Assembly (NCBI GenBank): GCA_003132405.1
Contig: PKXQ01000118.1
Coordinates: 1 to 64,000, forward strand
DNA length: 64,000 bases
Direction: 5' to 3'
From: Acidobacteriaceae bacterium
Lineage (GTDB): Bacteria > Acidobacteriota > Terriglobia > Terriglobales > Acidobacteriaceae
Shown here in pieces: positions 31,892-41,076 of this stretch; the stretch's first letter is position 1; every line of letters begins with the position of its first letter. The notes under the pieces were generated by a model, which saw nothing but the letters and a program-made list of their open reading frames with translations, searched no databases and had not been told where the DNA came from. The position numbers and the translations under genes were made by a program.

Positions 31892-34579
31892 TTGGATCGA
31901 TCGGATGAGCTGGTTCAGGATCAAGACCACGCTGCCTGTTCTCTCGACGCCAGCTATGTGCTGACGGGCGAGGAAATCGGAAACCTGGCGGCGGAACCGG
32001 GAAAGCCGGTCGAGACCCTGATGAACGTCGTCGCTTTGATTGCCCGGCGTTTTGGTACTGATGTTTGCTCGGCCTACCTGTTGGAGCCCGACCGCGCCAA
32101 TCTTGTTCTGGCTGCGACTCTCGGGCTGCGCCCGGAGTGCGTGGGCAAACTGCGCATGGCCGTCAATGAAGGACTCGCTGGCCTAGTCGCAGAGCAGGTT
32201 CGCCCAGTGGCGGTTGAGCAGGCAAGGAATCATCCGAGATTCAAATACTTCATCGAAGCGGGCGAGGACGCTTACAGTTCGTTCCTGGGAGTTCCGCTGA
32301 TTGACCGCGGCGTGCTGCAAGGCGTTCTCGTGGTGCAGACCATAGAAGCGCGGGCGTTCCCGGAAAACCAAATTCGGCAGCTCACCGAAGCTGCGAGCCG
32401 CGTGGCGCACGTGGTCAGCGAAGCTCGTACGCTCGACCGTTTTATCGCGCCCGTGCAGGAGCGGCTCTGGGCCCTGGCCCGCAACATGTGGTGGAGCTGG
32501 GATCATGATGCTTCGAGCTTGTTCCGCGATATCGATCCGCTGCGCTGGCGCCAGCTTAATCACAGTCCCGTCGCGCTGCTGAACGAATATCCTCTGGAAA
32601 AACTCGAAGAGCGCGCCAACGAACTAGCCCTGCACAGCCGCATCAACTACGCCTATCGCCGATTGCGCGAGTATGAGGAAACGGAGCACACCTGGGGTGG
32701 GCGTCGCGCCGGTGTTCTGCGGGCGCGTCCCGTGGCTTATTTTTCGGCCGAGTTTGGAGTGCACGAATCGCTCCCCATCTATTCTGGTGGCCTCGGTGTC
32801 CTGGCGGGCGACCATATCAAAAGCGCCTCCGATCTCGGCATCCCGCTCGTTGGCGTTGGTCTGTTTTATGGGCAAGGATATTTTCGACAGCGCCTCGATC
32901 GCGACGGTTGGCAGCGCGAGGAGTATCTGGAGACCGATGTCAATCAACTGGCCATGGAAACGGCGATTGGAAAGAATGGCCGCCCGGTCGAGGTGCAGGT
33001 CGACACTCGCCACGGTCCGATCTATGCGAAAGTTTGGCGCGCGAAAGTGGGCCGCTGCGATTTGTTTTTGCTCGACTCCGATGTCGAAGGCAACACTCCC
33101 GAAGATCGCGAGATGACCTCGCGTTTATATGGCGGTGATGGCCGGGTGCGCGTCCATCAGGAAGCACTTCTTGGCATCGGCGGTCTGCGCGCTTTGCGAG
33201 CAATTGGCATCACGCCGGGCGTGCTGCACCTGAACGAAGGCCATAGCGGATTCGCCGTTCTGGAAGCGATTCGCCAACGCATGGACGACGAAGGCATCAG
33301 CTTTGATAAGGCCGTGCCTCGGGTTGCCCGGGAAGTTGTGTTCACGACGCATACGCCCGTGCCCGCCGGGCATGATCGGTTCGATGCCGATCTGATCGAA
33401 GAACACCTTGGACCGCTGCGCGAGGCGCTGGGCTTGTCCAAAGAAAGATTTATGGGGCTAGGACGCGAGAATCCTGACAGCGACGAACGTTTTTGCATGA
33501 CCGTACTTGGTCTGCGGCTTTCGCGGCGAGCCAATGCGGTTTCTTCGCTGCATGGCGAAGTCTCGCGCGCCATGTGGACCGGGCTAACTCCCGGCAAAAA
33601 CGAAGACGCAGTTTCTATCGGACACATCACCAACGGCGTGCACGCCCCAACCTGGCTGGCGCCGCAGATGTTTCGCCTCTACGATCGCCACCTCGGGACG
33701 GGATGGCATCTGCACGGCAGCGAATCCAAGACCTGGGATGGCATCGAAAACGTTGACGACGGCGAGCTCTGGGAGACGCATTTCAACCTGAAGTCGCGCA
33801 TGATCGAATTTGTGCGCCGCCGCGCCGTCAAGCAAGCCGCGCGCCGCGATGAACCACGCGCGGTACTGCAGCAACTGGAACGCGCTCTCACTCCTGACGC
33901 GCTGACCATCGGTTTTGCCCGCCGCTTCGCCACCTACAAGCGCGCCAACCTGATTTTGGCCGACATCGAAAAACTCGCCAGCCTGATCAATGATCCGAAA
34001 CGGCCGGTGCAGTTCGTATTTGCCGGGAAGGCGCATCCGCTGGACGAACCGGGCAAGCGCGTCCTGCAACAGATTGCGCAATTGATGCGCGATCCGCATT
34101 TCGCCGAAAAATTTATCTTTGTCGAAGACTATGACATCAACGTAGGCCGCCATTTGACGCAGGGAGTCGATGTCTGGCTCAACAGTCCGCGGCGTCCGCT
34201 CGAAGCATCGGGAACCAGCGGACAGAAAGTCGTTCTCAACGGGGGGTTGAACCTTTCCGTTTTGGATGGCTGGTGGGCGGAAGCTTACGATGGCATGAAC
34301 GGTTTCGCCATCGGCAACGGCAGAACTCACTCCGACATGAACGTTCACGATGCTCGCGATGGCGAAGATCTCATGCGTGTGCTGCGTGAAGAAGTGATTC
34401 CACTCTACTATCAGCGCGATCGCGACGGCCTGCCTCGTGGCTGGATCAAGCGCATGAAGCGCACCATCCGCACCCTAGGCTGGCGCTTCAATGCCGATCG
34501 CATGGTGATGGATTACACGCTGAACTGCTACGTTCCGGCAGCCGGCGGCACCTCCAGCGACGTGCGCCTGCAGATGTAA
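31892..34579 (+). CDS. glgP: alpha-glucan (glycogen/maltodextrin) phosphorylase with N-terminal GAF domain
   Basis: N-terminal ~170 aa resembles PtsP-type GAF (GTDVCSAYLLEP...VNEGLAGLVAEQ...HPRFKYF...FLGVPLIDRGVLQGVLVVQ); the remainder is DUF3417/GlgP-like (AYFSAEFGVHESLPIYSGGLGVLAGDHIKSASDLG). Confidence 0.88.
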   Translation: MDRSDELVQDQDHAACSLDASYVLTGEEIGNLAAEPGKPVETLMNVVALIARRFGTDVCSAYLLEPDRANLVLAATLGLRPECVGKLRMAVNEGLAGLVAEQVRPVAVEQARNHPRFKYFIEAGEDAYSSFLGVPLIDRGVLQGVLVVQTIEARAFPENQIRQLTEAASRVAHVVSEARTLDRFIAPVQERLWALARNMWWSWDHDASSLFRDIDPLRWRQLNHSPVALLNEYPLEKLEERANELALHSRINYAYRRLREYEETEHTWGGRRAGVLRARPVAYFSAEFGVHESLPIYSGGLGVLAGDHIKSASDLGIPLVGVGLFYGQGYFRQRLDRDGWQREEYLETDVNQLAMETAIGKNGRPVEVQVDTRHGPIYAKVWRAKVGRCDLFLLDSDVEGNTPEDREMTSRLYGGDGRVRVHQEALLGIGGLRALRAIGITPGVLHLNEGHSGFAVLEAIRQRMDDEGISFDKAVPRVAREVVFTTHTPVPAGHDRFDADLIEEHLGPLREALGLSKERFMGLGRENPDSDERFCMTVLGLRLSRRANAVSSLHGEVSRAMWTGLTPGKNEDAVSIGHITNGVHAPTWLAPQMFRLYDRHLGTGWHLHGSESKTWDGIENVDDGELWETHFNLKSRMIEFVRRRAVKQAARRDEPRAVLQQLERALTPDALTIGFARRFATYKRANLILADIEKLASLINDPKRPVQFVFAGKAHPLDEPGKRVLQQIAQLMRDPHFAEKFIFVEDYDINVGRHLTQGVDVWLNSPRRPLEASGTSGQKVVLNGGLNLSVLDGWWAEAYDGMNGFAIGNGRTHSDMNVHDARDGEDLMRVLREEVIPLYYQRDRDGLPRGWIKRMKRTIRTLGWRFNADRMVMDYTLNCYVPAAGGTSSDVRLQM

Positions 34580-34617
34580 TGCTCGCCTTAGCGCTGCTCG
34601 TCTACGGCGGCCCATCT

Positions 34618-34725
34618 TTAACCACGAAGGGCTCGTAGGCTCACGAAGGTTATCATTTCTTGATTGTCTCCTTCGTGTGCCTTAGCCTGCCCTGAGCGCA
34701 GTCGAAGGGTGACCTTCGTGGTTAA
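34618..34725. repeat. nested intergenic inverted repeat
   Basis: Outer arms TTAACCACGAAGG (34618-34630) / CCTTCGTGGTTAA (34713-34725), 13 bp perfect; inner arms CACGAAGG (34642-34649) / CCTTCGTG (34670-34677). Confidence 0.85.
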
Positions 34726-34889
34726 CAATTTCGGAGAATCCCGCAAACACTCGTCTTTCGACTTGACAGCTTCACCAGACCATTTACTATAGATGAATAA
34801 TTATGCATCATAATGGATAAATATTCCTCCATGCGGAAATTGAGACTGAAAATAAGGAAAGGAATCGATCCCCGCACGTTTGCGATTTG

Positions 34890-35960
34890 ATGGCAGCTAA
34901 GCTTAAAACCGCGGTTCTCGGTGCAACTGGTTATTCCGGCCTCGAACTGGCGCGCATTCTAAGCCGCCATCCGCGCACCGCCAGTCCGTTGCTTTTGCGG
35001 CGCACAGCGGAGACAGATCCGGAAAGCGCGGAACCAAGAAAGAAATCCGCGACAGCCTCTGCTGCCTCGCCGCCTATTTCCGGCAACGGCCATGCTCACG
35101 TCGAGCCCTTTTCCTGGTCCACGCTTAAGCAGCATGGCGTGGAACTCTTGTTTCTAGCCACGCCGCACGCCGTCTCTCGCGAGCTGGTTCCCGACGCGAT
35201 TTCTCGCGGGCTGTGCGTCGTCGATCTGAGTGGTGCATGGCGACTGAAGCAGGAAGAGCATCGCGCCATCTACCGGTTCAAAGATGCCGACGTGAAGACT
35301 GCGGCCGAGCTGACTGAGCGTGCCGTATACGGTTTGCCCGAACTGAATGCGGGCCAGATCAAGTCATCTACGCTGGTGGCGAATCCCGGTTGTTATGCGA
35401 CTTCGGTCATTCTGGCGCTCGCGCCTTTACTGTTCGCCGGGTTGGTCGATTTGAATCGCGGCATCATCTCGGATTCGAAGTCGGGTGTATCCGGCGCTGG
35501 CAAAGAGCCTACGGCGCGCACACACTTCGTGTCGGTAGCGGATAATTTTTCCGCCTACTCGGTCTTCGGGCACCGTCACACCGGCGAGATTCTTGAGCAA
35601 CTGGCGCTCGACTCGAGTCAGTTCATTTTTACACCGCATCTTTTGCCAATTCCACGCGGGATTCTTTCGACGATTTACGTGTATTTGAAACGCAAGATGA
35701 CAGCCGCCAAAATTCAAAGCTGTCTTCAGGATTTCTACGCAGGGAAGAAGTGGGTGCGTGTTTTCCCGGCATCGACTTTGCCGGAGATTCAATTCTCCGT
35801 CCACACCAATTATTGCGACATCGGCTTCTCTCTCGCGGACGACGGGCGCCGGCTCATTCTGGTTTCCTGTCTCGACAATCTGCTCAAGGGCGCAGCGGGT
35901 CAGGCGGTGCAGAACATGAATCTCATGTATGGATGGGATGAGGCCGAAGGTTTGCAATGA
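34890..35960 (+). CDS. argC: N-acetyl-gamma-glutamyl-phosphate reductase
   Basis: MAAKLKTAVLGATGYSGLELARIL; catalytic VANPGCYATS; operon with argB/argD. Confidence 0.93.
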   Translation: MAAKLKTAVLGATGYSGLELARILSRHPRTASPLLLRRTAETDPESAEPRKKSATASAASPPISGNGHAHVEPFSWSTLKQHGVELLFLATPHAVSRELVPDAISRGLCVVDLSGAWRLKQEEHRAIYRFKDADVKTAAELTERAVYGLPELNAGQIKSSTLVANPGCYATSVILALAPLLFAGLVDLNRGIISDSKSGVSGAGKEPTARTHFVSVADNFSAYSVFGHRHTGEILEQLALDSSQFIFTPHLLPIPRGILSTIYVYLKRKMTAAKIQSCLQDFYAGKKWVRVFPASTLPEIQFSVHTNYCDIGFSLADDGRRLILVSCLDNLLKGAAGQAVQNMNLMYGWDEAEGLQ

Positions 35961-36742
35961 AGATTGTGGTCAAAATCGGCGGCAAGGCGCTCGAGGATAA
36001 AAGCACGCTGCAGAAATGCGCGAAGGCAGTGGTGTTGCTTTCCCAGGATGGACACCAGGTGGCCGTTGTCCACGGCGGCGGCAGCGCGTTGACGCGGACG
36101 CTCGAGCTGCTCGGGAAGAAAAGTGACTTCGTGCACGGCCTGCGCGTTACCGACGCCGAAACGCGGGACGTCGCGTTGATGGTGCTCGCCGGCATCGTGA
36201 ACAAAAGCCTGGTGGCGGCAATCGCTGCTGCCGGCCAACCGGCAATTGGGCTTTGTGGCGGAGACGGCGGAGTCTTTCGCGCCCGCAAGAAACAGGATGC
36301 TGAATTCGACCTGGGATTTGTCGGCGAAATTTGTTTTTCTGAACCGCGCTGGCTCAAAGCGATCTGGGCAGAAGGCGGTATCCCTGTGCTGTCGTCGCTG
36401 GCGCTCGGCGGCGACGGCCAATACTACAACGTGAATGCCGACCAGATGGCGGCGGCGTGCGCCATTGCCTGCGAGGCCGACGCACTGATTTTTCTTACCG
36501 ACGTTGACGGAGTGAAACAGGCCGACGGCTCGGTGATGGCGCGGCTGGATACCAAACAAGCTGCCGGGCTGATCGACGAGTCCGTGGTGAGCGGGGGGAT
36601 GATGCCAAAGCTTGAAGCGTGCACGCAGGCGCTTAAGTCGGGAGTGGGGCGAGTGCGGATACTGCCAGCGTCGCAAGTTGAAATGCTGCCGTTGTTTTAT
36701 TTCACCAAACTCGATTGCGGCACAGAGGTGTTGAGAGCATGA
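35957..36742 (+). CDS. argB: acetylglutamate kinase
   Basis: KIVVKIGGKAL...VVHGGGSALT...LTDVDGV. Confidence 0.94.
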   Translation: MKIVVKIGGKALEDKSTLQKCAKAVVLLSQDGHQVAVVHGGGSALTRTLELLGKKSDFVHGLRVTDAETRDVALMVLAGIVNKSLVAAIAAAGQPAIGLCGGDGGVFRARKKQDAEFDLGFVGEICFSEPRWLKAIWAEGGIPVLSSLALGGDGQYYNVNADQMAAACAIACEADALIFLTDVDGVKQADGSVMARLDTKQAAGLIDESVVSGGMMPKLEACTQALKSGVGRVRILPASQVEMLPLFYFTKLDCGTEVLRA

Positions 36743-38025
36743 GCCTCGCAACTGTTTCACGAATGGAAGCGAAGCTCCTGCTTCCGACATACGAGCGCCA
36801 GCCGATTCTTTTTGTGCGTGGGCGCGGCGTCTATCTCTGGGATTCTAAAGGCAAACGCTATCTCGATTTTCTGAGTGGGATCGGGGTGAATGCGCTCGGC
36901 CATAATCACCCTGCCATACAGGCCGCGATCAAGCGGCAGGCGGGCCGGCTCATTCATATCTCGAATCTTTTCTTCCACGAGTATCAAGCGGAGCTAGCGC
37001 GCCTGCTGACGGAAATCTCTGGGCTCGATCGCGCTTTCTTTTGCAATAGCGGAACAGAGGCGTGGGAAGGAGCGCTCAAACTCGCGCGCGCATTTGCGCA
37101 GATGAATCATCCGCCTGGCGCCGCGTCTGGAGTTCCGTCTAATGCGAAGACGCAAATCCTGGCCATGGATAACTCTTTTCATGGGCGGACGTTTGGGGCG
37201 CTCGCTACTACCGGTCAACTGAAATATCGCGCTCCGTTTACTCCGCTCGTGCCGGGCGTGACTTTCGTCAAGTTCAACGACCTTGACGATCTGCAGCGCA
37301 AGTTTGATGCGAACGTGTGCGCGGTGTGCATCGAGACGATTCAGGGCGAAGGCGGAGTTTGTCCGGTGAGTGCTGAATTTCTCGGATTGGCCTCGCGACT
37401 TACCAGGCAGTCGGGTGCGCTACTCGTGCTCGATGAAATTCAATGCGGCCTTGGCCGCACTGGGCGCCACTTTGGCTACCAGCACTATGGCGTGTTGCCG
37501 GATATTGTCACCATTGCCAAGCCGCTGGCGGGTGGGTTGCCGCTCGGCGCCATCCTTACAACGGAGCGGGTGGCGACGTGCATGCATCCTGGCCTGCATG
37601 GCACAACGTTTGGCGGAGGTCCGCTGGCCTGTGCGGCGGCTATCGCCTTCCTGCGCGAGGAGAAAAAATTGCTCAAGCACGTGGGCGCGATGGGCGAATA
37701 TTTTCAGGCAGCGCTTGCAGCGCTCGACCAGAAGCACAAATCAATTCTGGATGTCCGCGGAGTCGGTCTGATGCAGGCTCTTGAATTAGATTCCGCCGAC
37801 TTGGCCAAGGCTGTCGCCAGCCAATTATTGAAGGAAGGAATCATCATCAATCGCACGCACGAAACTGTGTTGCGATTTCTTCCGCCTTATATCATTCAGA
37901 AGAAGCACATCGACCAGTTGATCGAGGCTCTGGACGCGGCATTGCGCAAACATGAAGAAATCAGCCAAACGAAAACGAAGCCCGCCACGACGCGGCGCGA
38001 AAAAGAGGCTCATGCGCACGCGTGA
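36739..38025 (+). CDS. argD: acetylornithine aminotransferase
   Basis: PLP aminotransferase III motifs (FFCNSGTEAWEGALKLAR, LVLDEIQCGLGRTG); ATG at 36739 overlaps argB. Confidence 0.93.
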   Translation: MSLATVSRMEAKLLLPTYERQPILFVRGRGVYLWDSKGKRYLDFLSGIGVNALGHNHPAIQAAIKRQAGRLIHISNLFFHEYQAELARLLTEISGLDRAFFCNSGTEAWEGALKLARAFAQMNHPPGAASGVPSNAKTQILAMDNSFHGRTFGALATTGQLKYRAPFTPLVPGVTFVKFNDLDDLQRKFDANVCAVCIETIQGEGGVCPVSAEFLGLASRLTRQSGALLVLDEIQCGLGRTGRHFGYQHYGVLPDIVTIAKPLAGGLPLGAILTTERVATCMHPGLHGTTFGGGPLACAAAIAFLREEKKLLKHVGAMGEYFQAALAALDQKHKSILDVRGVGLMQALELDSADLAKAVASQLLKEGIIINRTHETVLRFLPPYIIQKKHIDQLIEALDAALRKHEEISQTKTKPATTRREKEAHAHA

Positions 38026-38518
38026 AGCGGTTCTTCCTGACGCCGAGCAGATACATGCGCTCGTTGCGGCCTACTCTGGCGACGGCACTCTGCTGCCGCG
38101 CTCGCTCGCCGAGATCTGCGAGAACGTCCGCGACTTTGTCGTGCTCGAGCAGGACGGGCGCATCATCGGATGCGGCGCGCTTCATCTTTATGGCGTGCAC
38201 CTGGCGGAGATTCGTTCGATTACCGTCGATCCCGTGAGCCAAAGCGGAGGCGGTGGGCGGCGACTGGTCAAGGCTTTGCTGGCGCAGGCGGAGAAACATA
38301 AAGTGAGTTGCGTCTGCTTGTTTACGCGCATCCCGGAGTTCTTCGCACACATGGGTTTCACGCTCGCCAATCACCAGGATCTTCCGGATAAGATTCATAA
38401 GGATTGTTACAAGTGCCCGCGGCTATATCGCTGCGATGAAGTGGCGATGATCCGCGGCCAGGCGCCTGCTTTCGCGATTTTGCCGCCGCCGAAAAACTGG
38501 TTGAAGATCCAGGCATGA
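38012..38518 (+). CDS. GNAT N-acetyltransferase, ArgA-like (short)
   Basis: CGALHLYGVHLAEIRSITVDPVSQSGGGGRRLVKALL and ELRDC-like C-terminal CPRLYRCDEVAM, within the arg operon. Confidence 0.78.
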   Translation: MRTREAVLPDAEQIHALVAAYSGDGTLLPRSLAEICENVRDFVVLEQDGRIIGCGALHLYGVHLAEIRSITVDPVSQSGGGGRRLVKALLAQAEKHKVSCVCLFTRIPEFFAHMGFTLANHQDLPDKIHKDCYKCPRLYRCDEVAMIRGQAPAFAILPPPKNWLKIQA

Positions 38519-38528
38519 AGATACAGGC

Positions 38529-39746
38529 ATGATCTCGCTGCGCCGTTCTCCTGAGAAAGTTCGTCTACCGAAGGGATTTTCGTTTTCGGCCGTTGCTGCC
38601 GGCATCAAGGTCAGCGGCCGTCCCGACCTGGCCCTAGCCGAAGCGGTCCATGGAGCCAGTGCGGCCGCGTTATTCACGCAGAACCGCGTTGTCGCCGCTC
38701 CCATCGTAATTGGCCGCCAGGCGCTGGTTTCGACTGGGGGGCTGGTTCGCGCGGTCATCGTAAATTCTGGAAATGCCAACTGCGCCACGGGTCACCGCGG
38801 CATACAAGCCTGCGAGCAAGTTTGTCGCGAAGCCGGAAATTTATTGGGCGTTCCGGCTGCCGAAATCTTTCCATCATCGACCGGCATCATCGGAGTTCAG
38901 TTGCCGACAGAAAAAATCCGTGCCGCGTTGCCTGAGCTTATTGCGGCACGATCGGCTGACGAGCGCGCTGCGCTCGCATTCGCTGACGCCATCATGACAA
39001 CGGATACGCGGCGCAAGATTGCTTCGGCGCGCTTGCGGATCGGTTCGAAAGAGGTCACGTTATTGGGGGTGGCTAAAGGTGCGGGCATGATTCATCCGCA
39101 ACTGGCTACGATGCTGGTGTATTTGTTCACCGATCTAAAGGCGTCGGCGCGCGAGTTGCAACCGTTGCTGCGCGCGGCGTGTGACGGTTCATTGAATTGC
39201 ACGTCGATCGACGGAGATACGTCGACGAATGACACTGTGCTGCTGCTGGCGAGTGGGGCGAGCGGCGTCGGCCTGAAAGACGCTGGCGCGCGAAAAAAGT
39301 TTTCTTCCGCTCTCACTGCTGTGTGTCAATCACTGGCTGAGCAAATCGTTAGCGACGGCGAAGGCGTGCAGCATGTGATTCGTTTGTTTGTTGAACAGGC
39401 GCGCAGCCGGAAAGAGGCGTTGCTGGTGGCGCGGACGATTGCTCACTCCATGCTGGTCAAGACGGCGTGGGCGGGGGCCGATCCGAATTGGGGGCGTATT
39501 CTGGCGGCGGTGGGGCGATGCGGCGCGGCGATCGATCCCTCAGGCGTTCAGATTTTTATCGGCAGTCAGAAGGTGTGTCGCAACGGGATGGGCTGCGCTT
39601 TCGATGAGAGGCAGGCGCATCGCACGCTGGCCCAGCCGGTATGCGATGTTCGGGTGTTGCTGGGTCGGGGCCGGGTTGGGGTGAGGTTTCTGACGACGGA
39701 TTTGACGGCGGAGTATGTCCGGATTAACGCGGATTATTCTACTTAG
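38529..39746 (+). CDS. argJ: glutamate N-acetyltransferase / amino-acid N-acetyltransferase
   Basis: Ornithine acetyltransferase family; conserved KGAGMIHPQLATML cleavage/nucleophile-type region. Confidence 0.93.
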   Translation: MISLRRSPEKVRLPKGFSFSAVAAGIKVSGRPDLALAEAVHGASAAALFTQNRVVAAPIVIGRQALVSTGGLVRAVIVNSGNANCATGHRGIQACEQVCREAGNLLGVPAAEIFPSSTGIIGVQLPTEKIRAALPELIAARSADERAALAFADAIMTTDTRRKIASARLRIGSKEVTLLGVAKGAGMIHPQLATMLVYLFTDLKASARELQPLLRAACDGSLNCTSIDGDTSTNDTVLLLASGASGVGLKDAGARKKFSSALTAVCQSLAEQIVSDGEGVQHVIRLFVEQARSRKEALLVARTIAHSMLVKTAWAGADPNWGRILAAVGRCGAAIDPSGVQIFIGSQKVCRNGMGCAFDERQAHRTLAQPVCDVRVLLGRGRVGVRFLTTDLTAEYVRINADYST

Positions 39747-39810
39747 CCTTTGTTAACTATTTAGTACTGATACTGCAGGCCTGATTTGTTTTTGCATCTG
39801 TTCCTATTAG

Positions 39811-39851
39811 AATCATTGGTTTGGGATGAAATTCCCGCCAAACCATTGATT
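39811..39851. terminator. putative terminator/inverted repeat downstream of argJ
   Basis: AATCATTGGTTTGG / CCAAACCATTGATT (13 of 14 pairs) followed by TTTAAAT. Confidence 0.5.
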
Positions 39852-39867
39852 TTAAATGACATATCGT

Positions 39868-39875
39868 AAAAATAT
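39868..39875. repeat. left target-site duplication of the IS1595-type element
   Basis: AAAAATAT abuts the left TIR and recurs at 43791-43798 abutting the right TIR; the identity extends to the 9-mer TAAAAATAT. Confidence 0.85.
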
Positions 39876-39877
39876 CT

Positions 39878-39901
39878 GAATTAGGCACTTGACAAACCCA
39901 T
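39878..39901. repeat. left terminal inverted repeat (core 24 nt)
   Basis: GAATTAGGCACTTGACAAACCCAT; 22 of 24 identical to the reverse complement of 43765-43788. Confidence 0.92.
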
Positions 39902-39917
39902 ACGTTTGAGCTAATGT
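39889..39917 (+). promoter_or_regulatory. promoter with -35 inside the left TIR
   Basis: TTGACA (39889-39894), 17-nt spacer, TAATGT (39912-39917); transposase ATG at 39924. Confidence 0.7.
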
Positions 39918-39923
39918 TGATGC

Positions 39924-40910
39924 ATGGCGAACGATGAACTCAACCTAATCGCACTGGCTCAACACTTTAGCGATGATGACAAGGCGCGGGAATTTGTCGA
40001 AAAGCTACGTTGGCCCGATGGCCCTGTATGTCCGCACTGTGGCGAGGTCAATAACGCCTACAAACTGGAGCCAAAGCCTGCTAAGGAAAACGGGAAGGGC
40101 AAGCACGTCCGCAAGGGTGTGTGGAAGTGTGCCGGATGCCGTGAGCAGTTCACCGTTACCGTGGGAACGATCTTCGAGGATTCCCACATCCCCCTGAGCA
40201 AATGGTTGCTTGCCTATCACCTGCTCTGCGCCAGCAAGAAGGGCATGAGCGCCCACCAGCTTCACAGAATGCTCAAGGTCACGTACAGGAGTGCATGGTT
40301 CATGGCTCACAGGATTCGTTACACGATGAGCCAAGAACCGTTGTCATCGAAACTCACAGGGATTATCGAGGTTGACGAAACTTACGTTGGCGGCAAGCTG
40401 CGCATTGGAACGACCAAGCCGCATGATAACTACCATCGCAAGCGTATCGGTCCAGTAGCGAATAAGGCCGCCGTCGTATCCGTTTTGCAGCGTGGCGGTC
40501 GCGTCCAATCTCGCCATGTCGAGCACGTCACTGCGGATAATCTGAGAACGATGGTTGACACGATGGTGGATGAAGATGCTCACGTGATGACGGACAGTTC
40601 CACCGTACTCAAGAAGGCATTTCTCGGAGAGCGCACGCACTCTCAGGTGAACCATAGAGCGAAAGAATACGTCCGATACGAGGACGGCCTGTGCATCACC
40701 ACGAACACGATTGAAGGCTATTTTGCTACTTTGAAACGCGGGATCAACGGTGTATACCATCATGTTGGGAAGCAGCACCTTCACCGCTACTTGAGCGAGT
40801 TTGATTTCCGGTATAACGCTCGCAAGGTTAGTGATGGCGACCGCACTTTGTTGGCGCTCAATGGCACCGGCGGAAAGCGGTTAATGCTGCGGGACTCAAA
40901 GCCGAACTAG
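39924..40910 (+). CDS. IS1595 family transposase (ISXO2-like), N-terminal zinc ribbon
   Basis: CPHC...WKCAGC zinc ribbon; IEVDETYVGGK, ISXO2-like DDE-type core; TTNTIEGYFATLKRGINGVYHHV. Confidence 0.93.
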   Translation: MANDELNLIALAQHFSDDDKAREFVEKLRWPDGPVCPHCGEVNNAYKLEPKPAKENGKGKHVRKGVWKCAGCREQFTVTVGTIFEDSHIPLSKWLLAYHLLCASKKGMSAHQLHRMLKVTYRSAWFMAHRIRYTMSQEPLSSKLTGIIEVDETYVGGKLRIGTTKPHDNYHRKRIGPVANKAAVVSVLQRGGRVQSRHVEHVTADNLRTMVDTMVDEDAHVMTDSSTVLKKAFLGERTHSQVNHRAKEYVRYEDGLCITTNTIEGYFATLKRGINGVYHHVGKQHLHRYLSEFDFRYNARKVSDGDRTLLALNGTGGKRLMLRDSKPN

Positions 40911-40949
40911 GAGAGAAGAAATCGAATTTCAACATCGCTAAAGCTGCAA

Positions 40950-40973
40950 AAGGTCAGCTGGCAGGCTGACCTT
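40950..40973. other. hairpin after transposase gene
   Basis: AAGGTCAGC-TGGCAG-GCTGACCTT perfect 9-bp stem; no obvious U-tract. Confidence 0.6.
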
Positions 40974-41076
40974 CGCGGCAGTTCTAAATTCGTCGGCGGC
41001 AACCGCAACGTTCTCCCGGAACGTCCCAGTATAAGTGTATCCACTGGCAGCACCAATATACCACGGAGGCGCTGCC

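Noticed and set aside
38897-39088. Antisense ORFs within argJ and similar shadow ORFs throughout the window
   Set aside because: High-GC shadow frames opposite well-supported genes, with no ribosome-binding sites or recognisable families.
39811-39851. Inverted repeat considered as the transposon left end
   Set aside because: It has no counterpart at the right end; the true TIRs are at 39878-39901 and 43765-43788 with an adjoining target duplication.
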